Part shown: one piece after another, positions 22,054-34,074 of the stretch
Position numbering within the stretch: the stretch's first letter is position 1
Layout of the letters: the number at the start of each line of letters is the position of its first letter
Origin: Mycocentrospora acerina
Lineage: Eukaryota; Ascomycota; Dothideomycetes; Pleosporales
Assembly (NCBI GenBank): GCA_022701365.1
Contig: JAKUHH010000108.1
Coordinates: forward strand, 1,294,392 to 1,358,391
DNA: 64,000 nt
Reading direction: 5' to 3'
Made by a program: the position numbers and the translations under genes
Notes under the pieces: model-generated
The model's input: the letters and a program-made list of their open reading frames with translations, nothing else
Told to the model about the DNA's origin: nothing
Database searches by the model: none

Positions 22054-24760
22054 CTATTGGTTTCGCTGATGAGGCCGAATTGAAAGAGTCGATACTGCAA
22101 GGAGCAGATAGTAGGGGTAGGGGAATGAAAATAGAGCGCGAAGGGAGCAGGTATGCCACCAATGCTTCCGCATTATTTGTCTTATCTTGAGCATCAAGAC
22201 ATATGGAGTCTTGCATAGGGTTAACCAGCGCCTAGCGAACGAACTCGGGGCAGAAACTGAGTGCTCTCTATCAATAGTGGGGAATAACTCCAGAGCAACA
22301 TCGGCGGCATTAAAAGCAGACGAATCCCAAACAAATTTGGCAGCCATGTCCCTAAACCTACCATGCCTCCTTGATGCTGTGTAAACAGCGTTTACAAGAT
22401 GGTGAGAGACGTGCTGAACCTTGTTCATTTTGGTGGATCGGTAGGTACAATCCTTGACAAGGCTGTCAAATTTCAACTAGTAGTACAGTGGAGAGGATAC
22501 ATGAAACTCGTGAGTCTAAAATAGGAGATCGTCAACTGTACTGCTGTCATCCTCACCAGTTCAAAGTCTGACAGATATGTAGTCGGTACAAACGCCCAAA
22601 TAAACTCAATACTGTCCAAGTCAAGATCGCGACTAGCAGTCGCGGTACCAAAGGCGATATCTGTCTCACCCGTTAGGTTAGCAAGTGTTAATCCCCAACT
22701 CACCTTCATCATGACCAAGAGAGGACAGCTTATTTCACTGTCAGACCGAAAAATTATTCGTTATCAATAACTAACAGCAGAATCCTGTCAGGCGGCTTTG
22801 TATGTTCAATAACACTTATTGTTTTTGCGCCAGATTGTTGCTCACGCCATAATTGCTTAGCCTGCGTGCTCGATGCTCTTCCTTCTGCATAGGCAAACTC
22901 AGGGAAACTCTTTGATGAGAGCAAGCGTTCTTTAAATTACAATTTTTTTTTGGATTCTAAAACATGGAATGTAAGTAGAAACCATCGAGTTGGGCGTGCG
23001 ACGCGCGGAACACTAGCGCCGCCTCACCCTCCACTTTGCTCTGCAAAAGCATAAACCGCTCGTAAGAGTCATCATGAGCGAACCAAGCGGCTCGATCGCT
23101 ATCAATGAAACTGTTCACTATATTATGGAGTCATTGATAAACATTTATCTCTGACCATATAAGACTCGATGTTTTAAGAACCACCTGGCATATGTTTTTA
23201 CCGTATGGGAAGAATACGCTTCATAGTACCTTGTGACATTGACAAATATCTCCAAAGGCCTGAAACAGATGGATCATATTAATAATATGTAGGAAGTCTG
23301 AGCCAAGGTCGACGATGTCACTGGGTCGCTTGAAAAGACCAGAAACAAAGCCAATTTTCTGCAAATACGTAGCAGGGAGGATATGCTGAATATTTGCGCG
23401 GTCGTCATGGAGGTGACGGCCGATGGCATCGAGAGTACTGTCTCTTGAGTCCTTCGGTAGCAGGCTCAGAGGGGATCTTAGTTACGACACATGACTTTCT
23501 ATTAGCTTGCATGCTCCTGCCATAATAGACAAGGTCGAATTGCGAAACCTGTCAACACCGAGGTAGATACTCCCCCCATAGGCTAAACTTACCAACATCA
23601 ACGTGAAGAGAATATCGACTTCGAGGCAGAAGAGGTTATCGTCCTCGCCGATAGAGGCAGGGCTTGTTGAGAAGAACTTTCCCCGATTTGCTTGTAATCA
23701 TTTAATAATCTTGGAGAAGATATTGCATTTTCCCCCTCGGCCAGACGGAAAGCTGCCAACTGCTCCAGAGTCTAACCGCTGCCAATCTTGCGCAGCTTTA
23801 TGTGCTCCGTTTTCTCAATAATCGACCGTCACAGAACAGGAAGCTGGCTACATACATATGGAAGCATATAGGAAGGCAGAGCCTGACATAAGTGATGTGT
23901 TACGTTTTGTGCACGGCTCTTGCAGGATGACCCTCAGGGACATGTATGAATGCTACCAAAATCCCATCAGCCTTGCTGCTGCACTTTGGCATAACCCACC
24001 CCACCTCGGCACTAATGCGTCCTCATAGTACAGTCTCGAAATGGGAGTCCATCTTGCCAAGCTCAACCTTCTGGCCATAGGTTTTGACCTAGGTGTCTCT
24101 GTGGCCGACGTACTCTGACGCGTTGTTTCCGGCCCAGCGAGCGATGTTGCCATTCTTAAGGTAACTTCACGGCGTTCCGGGGAAAAGCTACCACCACGCA
24201 GGAAGTCTCAAAAATGTAGTTATTGTATGATTCGCACCGTGCAGATATTCGCTACCAACGATGGAACCTTCTGCGACAGTCTAGCCCAAGACGCCGGGTG
24301 CAAGTAGCGTTTCTACTTCCTGGTAATACAAAATATGTGAGCCAATATAAGGGCCGACCTTCATGATGCTGTGGCTGGAAGGGTTATATTATTGGATGAC
24401 ACAACTTATAAGTAGCAGCTAATTGGCCATCCGTCGTTCATAAAATTTTAAGTTTGATTCATGGGACTAATTACTGTTTCACACTAGCTGTACATCTGTA
24501 TAGTCACTTTTTGGGGGCTCACTATGCTACATGAGCGACGTTGAGTGGCTCCTCAGTTGTGGCCAAAGTGTGTAGTCGTGGCGCCTCTTCAGGGCTCCGC
24601 ACGCGCGAGAACGTTGAATTGAGCATGACTAGGTTGGTTTCAAGCCGGTTAATGGCCTCACCCAGTGCTGACAGATGTTTCTCTTCTGAATCGCAGACAC
24701 ACTACCCGTACGCCGAAATCGTCCGTAGTTCCATGTTACAGACGCCAAACAAATGAGAAC
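22054..24760 (-). pseudogene. broken non-ribosomal peptide synthetase (A-T-C remnants)
   Basis: Reading the minus strand downward, NRPS pieces appear in the correct order but in different frames with stops. An adenylation-domain stretch containing NRLETNLVMLNSTFSRV and PRLHTL lies about 24560-24660. A second A-domain piece, with GSIVGSEYL, NGNIARWAG, EYVGHRDT and YGQKVELGKM (A7-A8-type motifs), spans about 24030-24290. A thiolation-like segment SIGEDDNLF lies near 23640. A condensation domain is seen with QLWREQQSGA near 22830 and WGLTLANLTGETDIAFGTA at about 22640-22700. No continuous frame can be recovered, so it is non-functional. Unlike the retroelements, it is not strongly TA-biased, which suggests frameshift and ordinary drift rather than RIP. 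Limits are approximate. Confidence 0.75.
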
Positions 24761-26100
24761 AAAAGTTGATAGTGCAAGTCTCTTAATTTATGCCGAGCGC
24801 TTTGGCATGAGCAATGCAGACGTATAGAATACCTTATGCATGTAAATTACACCCTTTGGTCATCCGCCACTGTCTGAGATTTAGTTCATGTGAGAGGCGA
24901 AATTACGCTGGCTCGATAGAAGATCCTATTGGAGAGAAGGGCTATCGATAGTTGGGTCAACAATAGGCGTTATCCAGAAAATTTGTGGACTCTATCATCG
25001 ACTGCACCTGCGAGGCCCCTAGCGGAGATGCGATCGTTAGCTTGGCGCTTGAGACTTTGATCATGTCCTATTGATTGTTTGATTAAAATGGTTTAATGTC
25101 CTTATGTGAGCCTCCCATGGGGTATGTGGATGGACTAAGCTACGGAATTACATGAAATGCTTCACTACCACAGTAGTCTATTCTGCTATCTATTATGGTA
25201 GGTCCCCTTTAGGCTCCTCCTTCTTCACGCAGACTATCCCTCGCCGTTTAGGAATGTTCTGTCGATGTTTTGTCTAAGCTTTGCATAGGCGTGTGCCTCC
25301 TGCGTATTTAATAATTCCTAGTTGATCATGTCCTGTAACCAGGCGATTGGCTGGCCAGGGTCGAGCATACTATTTGCGTTATCGATTCTGAGGACAACAA
25401 TAAAGGCGAAATAGTACAAACTGACTTTTTGGATGACAGAGGCACCTTCCACCCGCGCTTGACTTCTTGATTCACAAGGTCACGAACCAGATTAGAAGAA
25501 AAGTGTTCGAACTCCTCGAAATTAGGATTCTATCCTAAGGTTTTATAGCCGGTGTGTTAGGACACGTTGTAGCCCTCTCCTCAATTAGACGCGGTTTGCA
25601 CGAGTCGATATCGAGAAGACCGCAGATGTGGCAGAAGTGAAAGATCTGCAGGGAGTTGTGGCTCTTGAAGGCACAGGCTGGGTTGACGTTGGCGTATTGT
25701 TCAATCGGCTACAACCAAGGCCTAATGTGTCTGGGGTGCTTTAAAGGGGAAACATTGGATTCGGACGTTTTCAAGCTGAAATTTAGAAAAGCGTTGAAAT
25801 TTTACTAGGGCCTATTGGGCGCTGGTGTACTGGCACTGCTGGTGTATTAAGCGATCCGCCAACACAGGAAAAAGGTAATCTTGAATGTGCAGCGTGCCCA
25901 CTTACAGGTCATCGTTTTGGATGGTACAGGCCAAGACAAGTGAGTCGGTGTATGTGGAAGCTGGCAACAGAACCTGCTAAATACAGTGGTATGATCAAGA
26001 CTCATAAGGCTCATCACGCCAGGCGTGCCACCTGGACATCCGACGATGTTTGCATAAGTAGCAGAGTCTGCATGTCGCACACATAGCGCATCGAGAGATC
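24761..26100 (-). pseudogene. unidentified relic coding sequence next to NRPS relic
   Basis: Protein-like fragments can be read on the minus strand (for example EFEHFSSNLVRDLVNQEVKR near 25450-25520, and IAWLQDMIN then EAHAYAKLRQNIDRTFLNGE near 25250-25370), broken by stops and frame changes. I do not recognise the family. The part at about 25075-25330 is similar at DNA level to 31145-31400 (shared GAGCCTCCCATGG block and flanks), so two relics of one gene family are present. It may be the upstream part of the NRPS relic or a separate gene. Confidence 0.4.
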
Positions 26101-27331
26101 TAGGCGTTGCATAGCCTGCAGGTCAAAGTGAAAGTTCAGTATTGTAGCAGCGGTATCGCGCTGGACGTTGTCAAACAAGCTGCTGAGCGTCGTGTATGTG
26201 TGGCTGTGTCTGTATGCACACTGGAATGGTTGTGATGGTTAGATCGGCGAGACGCTGGATGCCAGGCACAAGCGCGGCACGGCCCGCCTCAGTCACGGCA
26301 AAAACCACGAGCCTGCATGTCGCGCGAGCAGTAGGACCCACCACCCAGGCGGTGCAAGAAAGTGGGTGGCCTAGACACCAATCAGGGTGTGTGTAATAAA
26401 GCGGGTCACGGCGTTGTAGCGCATAAATAGCAAGTAAAGCTGCAGAGGTCGATGAGTAATGAGCCCCTGCAGCAGGCCCACTGCTAACTCAGTCACGCTG
26501 TTGTAGGAAAGTCAATCCTCTGGCGAGGCATTATAGAGGGATGGAAATCTATGAAAGAAGAGTACTCAGTAAGGCCCAACAATTTCAACAAATTGTATAT
26601 TAATTAATTTGTGCTGTCAGGCTTCAAGTGGTTAAAAGCAACAAAGTCACCCTGCCAAATGCAACTATTATTGATCTAGCAACAGATAATACCCAAATAT
26701 ATTGACTCACTCTAGCTTAGAGGTACAGTAATGCTTGGCCTTTTATTATTTAAATAGGAATAGAAATTCTTTATTTATTCGAGACTCGATTCGAGTCTCC
26801 TGTATTCTTCATGTTTATTAAATCAAACCTTAAGCGTCAATTCATGAACCACCAGATTATAACAGTGCTGCAACTACCCCTGTCAAAGTAATTAATCTCT
26901 GTGCGTGTTTGAGAGAGCAGCCAATCAACAGTGAGCAGGAAATTTTTGAAATTATCGGACTTCTATGTGTTGTGGATCATAAAAGAAATTCCAGGATCTG
27001 GTAACCAACGTTTTCTTGAATATGCTCCCTTCATGAAGTACACTCGTGCAAGCCATTCGATCACTACGAACTAAGCCGGAATTGGCGAATTTACAATTCT
27101 TTTGATATCAAACTAACCAATTTAAAGTTAAAAGTAGGGGCTGCGCTTCACTTTGCGTTGGTGGAATTAGCAATAGTTTGGAAACACTTCGTTTCATTGT
27201 ACTCCGCTGTCACACTCCCCATATCACAGAGCTTGTTATTGCAGGTAAACCTATTGCTGGTAATTCATTTCTTTTGACACCGATGCAAACGTAGTTGAAG
27301 TTTGAATTATGCAGAAAAATAATTTAGATGC
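26101..27331. other. intergenic, no gene recognised
   Basis: Left half of normal composition with short uninformative frames (26196-26396). The right half is AT-richer and leads into the 3' side of the LtrA-like gene. Nothing repeated is seen. Confidence 0.45.
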
Positions 27332-29344
27332 TCAGTGAGATGGATACCCATACGCATTCGTGCCCCTCCTTCTCAACGCGCCCATTGATATTGCATCCTG
27401 AGTCTCACCAATTGTATCGACAATAGTCTCATACTTTTGTCCTTGCTTATTTCTTTGTTTCCACAGCTTCACTAGCCGGTCACAAATACAAATTATCCAC
27501 AACTTTAGCACCACCGTTGGCAAGATCAAACCACGCGCAATGTAGCTCTGCTCAAATACAAGATCTGTAGTCCCCAGAATTAACATGACTATTGCTGAGA
27601 CTACCATCAGTCCTCTTGATATAAGCGATGGACTCAGGTATCGCCTTATCGAACGCCAGTTTCCATGCTCTACATCTGCCAAAATCGATGTGAGAATGTA
27701 ACATAATTCCAGGAGAATGATGGCTGACCAAAAATAGATATACACAACATTCCAGGAATGAAGTGCAATATCGACAGTCCTAGTCTGGCCTTCTATAGGA
27801 ATGTTGATGTTGAGAGACTGAACGAGGGCGTCGGTCGCTCGGATGAGAAATTCTGTAAAGCTGACTGGTAGGTCAGACAGGTCATTTTGTAGGCCTGAGG
27901 CATTGGTTTGTGCGCAAAGATCAGTGGTATTCCCTAGGATATAGATCTCCTGAAGAACACGTGGAAGTGCAAGTGCACCACGCGGAGCTTCCTCCATCTT
28001 GAAGTATTCTACATTCTTCGTAAGGTTGCTGGCGAGAGCCTGTCCATCGAGGTGACCACCAACGCATGCTCTCCATACGTTGGAGTGGAGCTGCGCAATA
28101 CTTTCGTATACATAGCGTGCTTGCACAAGTTGTTGCGACCCTTCAACTACACCAAGAATAGCGAGATGGAAAGGTAAATGGAGGGCCATCCAGAAATCCT
28201 GTTTGACGGTGCTGAAACGGTAGTGCGGAACGCGGTCAAAGTAAAGAATCCACATGAAGAGCTATCATGTATGTCAACACTGAACTGAGAAATCACAAAG
28301 CGGATATTTTACCAGTATAAGGATAATGCAGAAGATCTGAGCACTACCGTTGAATGTTGGGCCAGTTTTCCCCATCGTACGCGTGATCGTCTTCGTGATT
28401 CCGATTACTCCTTCACCAATAATGATCAAACCGAGCAAGCCTAATCGCTCGCCAATGTGAGTAGCTTTGAAAGAAAGGCGATGCCAAATCATCGAGATGC
28501 TCAAAGATCCAAAAAATTCGACAACTAGGACTGAATATAGCCCAATAACGACTGTGGTAAGATTGTTCTCCACTTTGGTGAAGTCGACAAAGAGTGCGCT
28601 GAAAATGCCAGCTACACCAAAGAACAGAGCCCCATTAAGAGCTAACGGGAGCACAAGCCGGAGCTGGCGATGCGGTGCTCTCGAGCACAAGATAGTAGTA
28701 ACAACATACTGTAGAGCAAGCCATGCGCGGCTGAGAAGAAGTGCGAAGCACAAAACTCTGTAAATCTGTGTTGTTAGCTTTGAATTTTGCCATTTGTAAA
28801 ATTATACTGCGTACCCAATGTGGTGTAGCATCCTGCACGTTCTGGGCGACAGGTGCGAACTTGTACCCAACCAGTGCTAGAGCAGCGAAAGAACAAAAGT
28901 GTACCGTTTTGCATGAGCGCTCCCAGACCGAATCCGAAGTGAATCTTGCATCAAAGCATACAATATGGAACCATGACGTCCAGAGAATTACGAAGAAGGC
29001 GAGGTATGACCAGAACGTGTAGCGGTTCGTAATGGCATGATATTGCGTAAAAGTCGCGAGATTCGCTACAAAGTCATTAGAAAAAAACTTTGCTATGTAG
29101 TGTCGTACTTACCAACGAACCAAAGATCAAAAAAAAGTTCAATAGTCGATGCTTCGTGGCGAGGTGCGAAGCACTGTAATTCTTCATTCCAGCCATCCAT
29201 TGGAGAGGGAAACCACGGTACGGTTGTACTCCTAGTCTCACTTTTCTGCCTGTATCCATCAGATTGGCACATAGGTGTGATCACAGAAACTCACTGGTGC
29301 GAAACGGAAAGTCCTTTCAGCTCCGTCGATGGAAGCGACGACAT
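27332..29344 (-). CDS. LtrA-family multi-pass membrane protein
   Basis: Five exons on the minus strand, 29344-29295, 29249-29113, 29065-28815, 28765-28313 and 28261-27332, with GT-AG introns of 45-51 bp. They join in frame to 606 residues. The family signature is RHEASTIELFFDLWFVANL (residues 47-65, spanning the exon 2/3 junction), and HIGERLGLLGLIIIGEGVIG in exon 4 is the second conserved block of low-temperature-requirement A proteins. Many hydrophobic segments follow. Exon 5 carries YFDRVPHYRF, a loop typical of the fungal branch. The biochemical function of LtrA proteins is not established; a plasma- or organelle-membrane role is expected. The short first exon (17 codons) is supported by frame, splice sites and the conserved motif immediately downstream. 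No defects are visible. Confidence 0.9.
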
Positions 29345-30355
29345 TTTGAGAAGTGCTAATTATCTGCAGGTGACCATGCTCAATCAAACTCAGCTCTGAG
29401 TTCTTTTGGAATTATTATCTGATTACCATTCAATCTTCTGTAGCAATACACAAGTCATAATATTTATGATTCCGTTCTCTCTTTCGTTTGTAGGAACTAG
29501 ATGATCCTCTGATTTTGGGATACTCTTCCAACGTAGTGCAGATGAGCAAATTACCTTCTTTCTCTCCCTCAAACGATACAAGAGTTTAGACAATATATAT
29601 CGTGATACGGGTCTTGGACCAAAAATCTGGATTGCAGGTTAATATGACGGACTAGATGATTCAAGTGACTTCGAGTGTGCTCAACAACAAGATTGTGGGA
29701 CAAGATGCAGTTTCGACCACAGCCAGCGCTTATTAAATTTAGATTTCCCCTTTTTTTTAGCGGCTCCCATGTTCATCTTTGTGAGGGCAAGGTTCACTGA
29801 CCGACTCATTCACAACAATCGAGGCATGGTGCGACGCCCAGAAACCCCAGCTTTGTTTGGAACCTTGGCTAACTTAATCTGCAACATGCAGGTCCACGCA
29901 TGATCGACACATCGGTGCATTATCGGCACGACATCGGCACGTCGTTGTATAAATTATCTAACCATCATGCTAAAATCTCGGGAAGAGCGAAATTCCGTAC
30001 CGCGAAGCTAGCAAAACATGGTCCATTCGTACAAGTCCCAACTCAAAGACAATTACATCTCCTCACTAAGTTTGTCAACCATGCATACTAGAAACATTAT
30101 TTAAAGGTTCTACGTCTATAATTACGTGTTTCCTTTCCATCCTTCGCACAATGACAATTCTATACCCGAACATCACATGCTCCCAGTGTGTGGAAAATTG
30201 AAAACGAGTAATAAATTTGCCAGTATATAATGACAATTTTGTCTGATTTCTGACTTATCTGAGGCTAAAGGCTCTAGCCTCAGCTTTTCTTCTGAGACGT
30301 CAAATATGCAATTCATCCATTGAACGTTCATTGATTGTGTGGAACCAGTTAGTAC
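29345..30355. other. intergenic upstream of LtrA-like gene
   Basis: Presumed promoter of the minus-strand gene, then sequence without a supported gene. The 29900-30091 frame has no features. Confidence 0.5.
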
Positions 30356-30472
30356 CGTCAAAACACAGCTCTATCCTACTGTGCCATGCAAGCAAAAAGG
30401 TACTATGATCTATGATCTGATAAATCTTGGATTGTAACAATACATATCCTCAGGTTAAAACATTTCCTGACA
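30356..30472 (-). mobile_element. 118-bp LTR-like miniature element, complete copy 2
   Basis: A 117-bp reverse-oriented copy of the 2741-2858 element, ending CCTGACA at 30472. It is bounded by a perfect 5-bp TSD, AGTAC (30351-30355 and 30473-30477). The other end reads CGTCAAAA instead of TGTCAGGA, and most differences from copy 1 are transitions. The independent TSD shows that the unit itself transposed rather than being copied within a larger duplication. Confidence 0.85.
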
Positions 30473-31140
30473 AGTACTCTACAAGATAAAACTAAACATA
30501 AAGACTTTAGGAAATTTATGTGATGTTTTGTAACCTACCAAAATCAACCGCGTGTCACTTTTTGTCGCATGCATAAGGAGTGAGGATTCCTGTTTGTCAT
30601 GAATACACCCTGATGTGGCCAGTCTAAAGTTACGCTTGATTTCCAGATCCGCAAGCGGACCGTAACATGCCATTACAAGGACCTTAAATTCATCCCGCCT
30701 TATCTAAAGGGAGCTGAACTACTAAATAATAAAATCAAGACATCTGAGTATTATTAACTTAATCATGCATAGTTTGCCTACTTTTACCTCATAAAACTTT
30801 GTAGTTTCTTTACCTATATTAGAGATGATGATTCTAAGTCTCTATCTACTCATAAAACAGCGTCCTCTCCTACTCAAGCCAAGAGGCTACAAGTTTATAG
30901 AATTTTTGAACTTGAGAATCGTTGACTTGAATTTGTATTGTTCAATCAACTTGGTGATTGTGAAACTTTTAACTCCAAATCAATATTTTTGATTCTCATC
31001 CTGCCTCTCTGTCTCGTACTAACTACCGGCTAAGACAAAATATCTGCATTGGCAAGCAGCTTGCAAAAGATCTCCTTTTGATTAGCTAGCCAAACTAACG
31101 TACCCATTTTTATATAAACTGCGGTGCGACTCACTAGGTA
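30473..31140. other. intergenic
   Basis: AT-rich, no gene and no recognised repeat. Confidence 0.5.
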
Positions 31141-31990
31141 GCATTAAATTGATTGAATGATTGAAGAGGTTTAACGTTTATGTAGAGCCTCCCATGGAAC
31201 ATGAGGACGGGATGAGCTATAGAGTTCACATGATGCGGATCAAACCATAGACGTCTATTCTGAAATATATGTGAGACTGTCTGCTGACTGTATCCTCTAC
31301 GTGCCTTCCACTCCTCGCTGTTTAGAGGGTTCTTCTTGTATTTCTGTTAGGGTGCTCATATAGCAGAGAGTTGCCAGTGCTTTCCCGTGTATGAAGGGTA
31401 CTGGTTGCAGCCAGTTCCCTTCAAGCAAGCGGTAGGTAGCGTCAAGAGCAACGCGAATGGCCATTAAATGGCCTTTTGCGATACCTCAAATATCTGGAAG
31501 ACAATATTTAGATTGGTTCTTTACGTAAGTGTACGTGAATTTTATACGTTATAGTCTCCTGATGTTGTTTAATCAGATCGAAGTATAATGTACGGCTTTC
31601 TCAATGTAGTACTGTCGAATTAAACACCTAACCGAGATCGGCCATTTTGAAGATTATTACACACAAAGTTTTCAAGCATGATTAATTTTGTTAGATGTTT
31701 TGTACGAATCTGCTTGGGCAGATCTGTAAATTACTGCCCAGAACCCATTTTAATGATTCCTAAGGCAGCGATTTTGACAATGACTACATAAAAATCTTCT
31801 GGCGAAATGATTTTGTGATATTTCTTATAGTTCATACTTTGCATTATCTTCGCGTTGGTCGTCATGAAGGTTTCACTTGGTTTATAATCTCCACGACATG
31901 CCATCATCACCTCCTGGAGCTATCCGACAATTAAGATCTCATCCGAGGGACATAATTTCTTACCCACAGCCATGAGAATGTCTGTGGTGT
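31141..31990 (-). pseudogene. unidentified relic, paralogous to 25075-25330
   Basis: The minus strand gives interrupted protein-like stretches (for example EVMMACRGDYKPSETFM and MNYKKYHKIISPEDF near 31770-31920). The segment at 31145-31400 aligns with the relic at 25075-25330 around GAGCCTCCCATGG. Stops and frame changes prevent a continuous product. The family is unknown to me. Confidence 0.35.
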
Positions 31991-32236
31991 TCCCTATTCC
32001 TAAGATCTATTGTATAGCAGTAGACTACTGGTACTTTATCTGCTAGTCATAGTGCGTTGGTTGGACACGCGATTGAGTGAGCCCTTAGATAACAAGACTA
32101 TAGGTAAGCCCTCTACTTACACCTTCAACAAAAGTTAGTATAATGAAGTTGGTATTTTATAGATGAGTTCACTACTAATGAGATCAATCATACAAACTTA
32201 TAAATCATTTGAGCTAGGAAAACAAAAATGACCTTG

Positions 32237-32355
32237 TGTCAGCCGACACTTGTATACTGTCACGTGTGTGAGCACGTGGGCACCCAGCGCCCATATAGTC
32301 TCTGAGTCCTACACTCCTAATAATACAACAAGTTCCTTCTAATTGTTCCCTAAAA
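32237..32355 (+). mobile_element. solo Ty1/copia LTR, TSD CCTTG
   Basis: About 119 bp starting TGTCAGCC, homologous along its length to the LTRs of the copia element at 53488-59586; the ATATAGTCTCTGAGTCCTA block and the CAACAAGTTCCTTCTAATTG block are diagnostic. The end reads CCCTAAAA, where the family has TTACA. A perfect 5-bp duplication CCTTG lies at 32232-32236 and 32356-32360. It carries two CACGTG hexamers near 32263-32280. Confidence 0.85.
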
Positions 32356-32360
32356 CCTTG

Positions 32361-34074
32361 AACGAACCGAAATTAATTGAAATGATCGGGTTGGATTATA
32401 ATGCTTTACCACTCAGCTGAATCAAGGGCGGACTGCCGCGCCGCTGTTAAGTTTCTTAAGATGAAGATTTTGTACGTTAGTTAATACTAGTTGTTTATGT
32501 TAGGTACGGACACGTAAATAGCTAGTATCTAGGAAGTTAGCTGTTCCTATAAAGAAAGTAATACGCTAAGTTTATCCTCCATTCATTCCCTCTCTTAGCA
32601 TTTTGCTGAAGATAGAATAGGAGCAGTTGAGTCTCATAGGATTATTAATGCATGCATACTTCATATTCTTTTACACAGTGGACTCGAATGTGTATGATAT
32701 GTTACAGGTAGGTGTAGTAGACAAAATTAATCAGTAGCTAGTACCTTACTGATGACAAACTCGAAAATCTTAGGCCAAAATAAGCTTCACTAAAGTTCAC
32801 TAGATTTCTTAATTTCATCTTTCTATTTCAAAATCTGTAAGTGTTTGGGTAAAACTGTGGCTGTATGTTATTGAGGCAGTCTTGTGCTAGATATTTACAG
32901 CCATGACTATCTTCCGACAATCTATACGACTACAGCTATTGTTACTTTAAAAGAAAATTTCAATATAAATATCTACTGCTGCTTTGCATGAGCTATCTGC
33001 GTTCTTAAGATGCAAAATCCAAATCTTTATACGGTAGCACTGCTTTGGGTACAATATGCCATCTTCTGAACTCTCATGAGAATAAGCGAGCATCATTTCA
33101 ACGTAACGTTTGTTTCAGATCTGTTCAGATAAATATTCTAGACGTCCTTCAGGTTGAAAATAGAATTTTAGAATCTTAAACAATGTTGGATGCTGACGTG
33201 GCAGCTGTTCCTCAATTAAGAACAGTCAAAGGAAGAGTGAAATAAAATTTATTTCACCTCAGTCAAAGAATGAACAATCCAATAAACGAGCGTAAAGTCT
33301 GGCAGGCTTTTTAACAGTTCTTCATTTAGAAGATCCTATTTCAGTACAGTATAGGAGACATTTGAGCGAAACTAAGAATTGAAATAACTGAAGGGCATTA
33401 TTAAGGGCTTTAGCATTTTGAGCGAATAGGGTCTCTAGTGATCGTACTATGATCAGATCATCAATGCCAAAGAAGCTGCTGTCTAAAGACAACAACAACA
33501 ATAACAACATTAACTTGAAGAGTCTTCACCTAATTAGGATATAAATTAATCTAAAGCTGAACCGAATATGTTGAAGCTTTATGAAAAGTTGAAGCGTGGT
33601 CATTTAGAGAGTAGTGGAATGCGACCAGAAGGCTTCTCGCATTGCTCCAATATGACTCGAAAGGGAAGATAGAAGTTTCCCAGGTCTATACGAGCAGCGA
33701 CAGATTAGATTAGAAGTATTTTTAGATCTTATGTAGAGCTATGATCTTAACTGATTGTAAAGAATGACTGTATGAAGCAAACAAGCAAACAAGCAAGCAA
33801 GCATACAATCTTTCAACTTGCTTTTGTTTTCACATTTCTTTTTTCTACTTGTTATTGTTAAAATCTCAGATATTTGTATGTTACTACCTTGGGCAAATTA
33901 TTTGTAAATTAAAAGATACCACAGAACGAAAGAAGCATGTAAGCTAATCATTATATTGCCCAACAAAAAGAGTAACATTTTCTGCTTAGTTCCATAGATA
34001 TTCCAAACGCAAGATCTGAATCTATAGCTTCGTAAAAGAAAACTCCTTTTAATGAGGCTAGACTTTTCCTTTTA
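32361..34074. other. intergenic, AT-rich
   Basis: No gene is supported. It contains a short (CAAG/CAAA)n microsatellite at about 33776-33804. The 33322-33510 minus frame is compositionally biased and has no domain. Confidence 0.5.

Noticed and set aside
29900..30091. 63-codon open frame between LtrA-like gene and miniature element
   Set aside because: Short, without domain or signal peptide, and no splice-supported extension was found.
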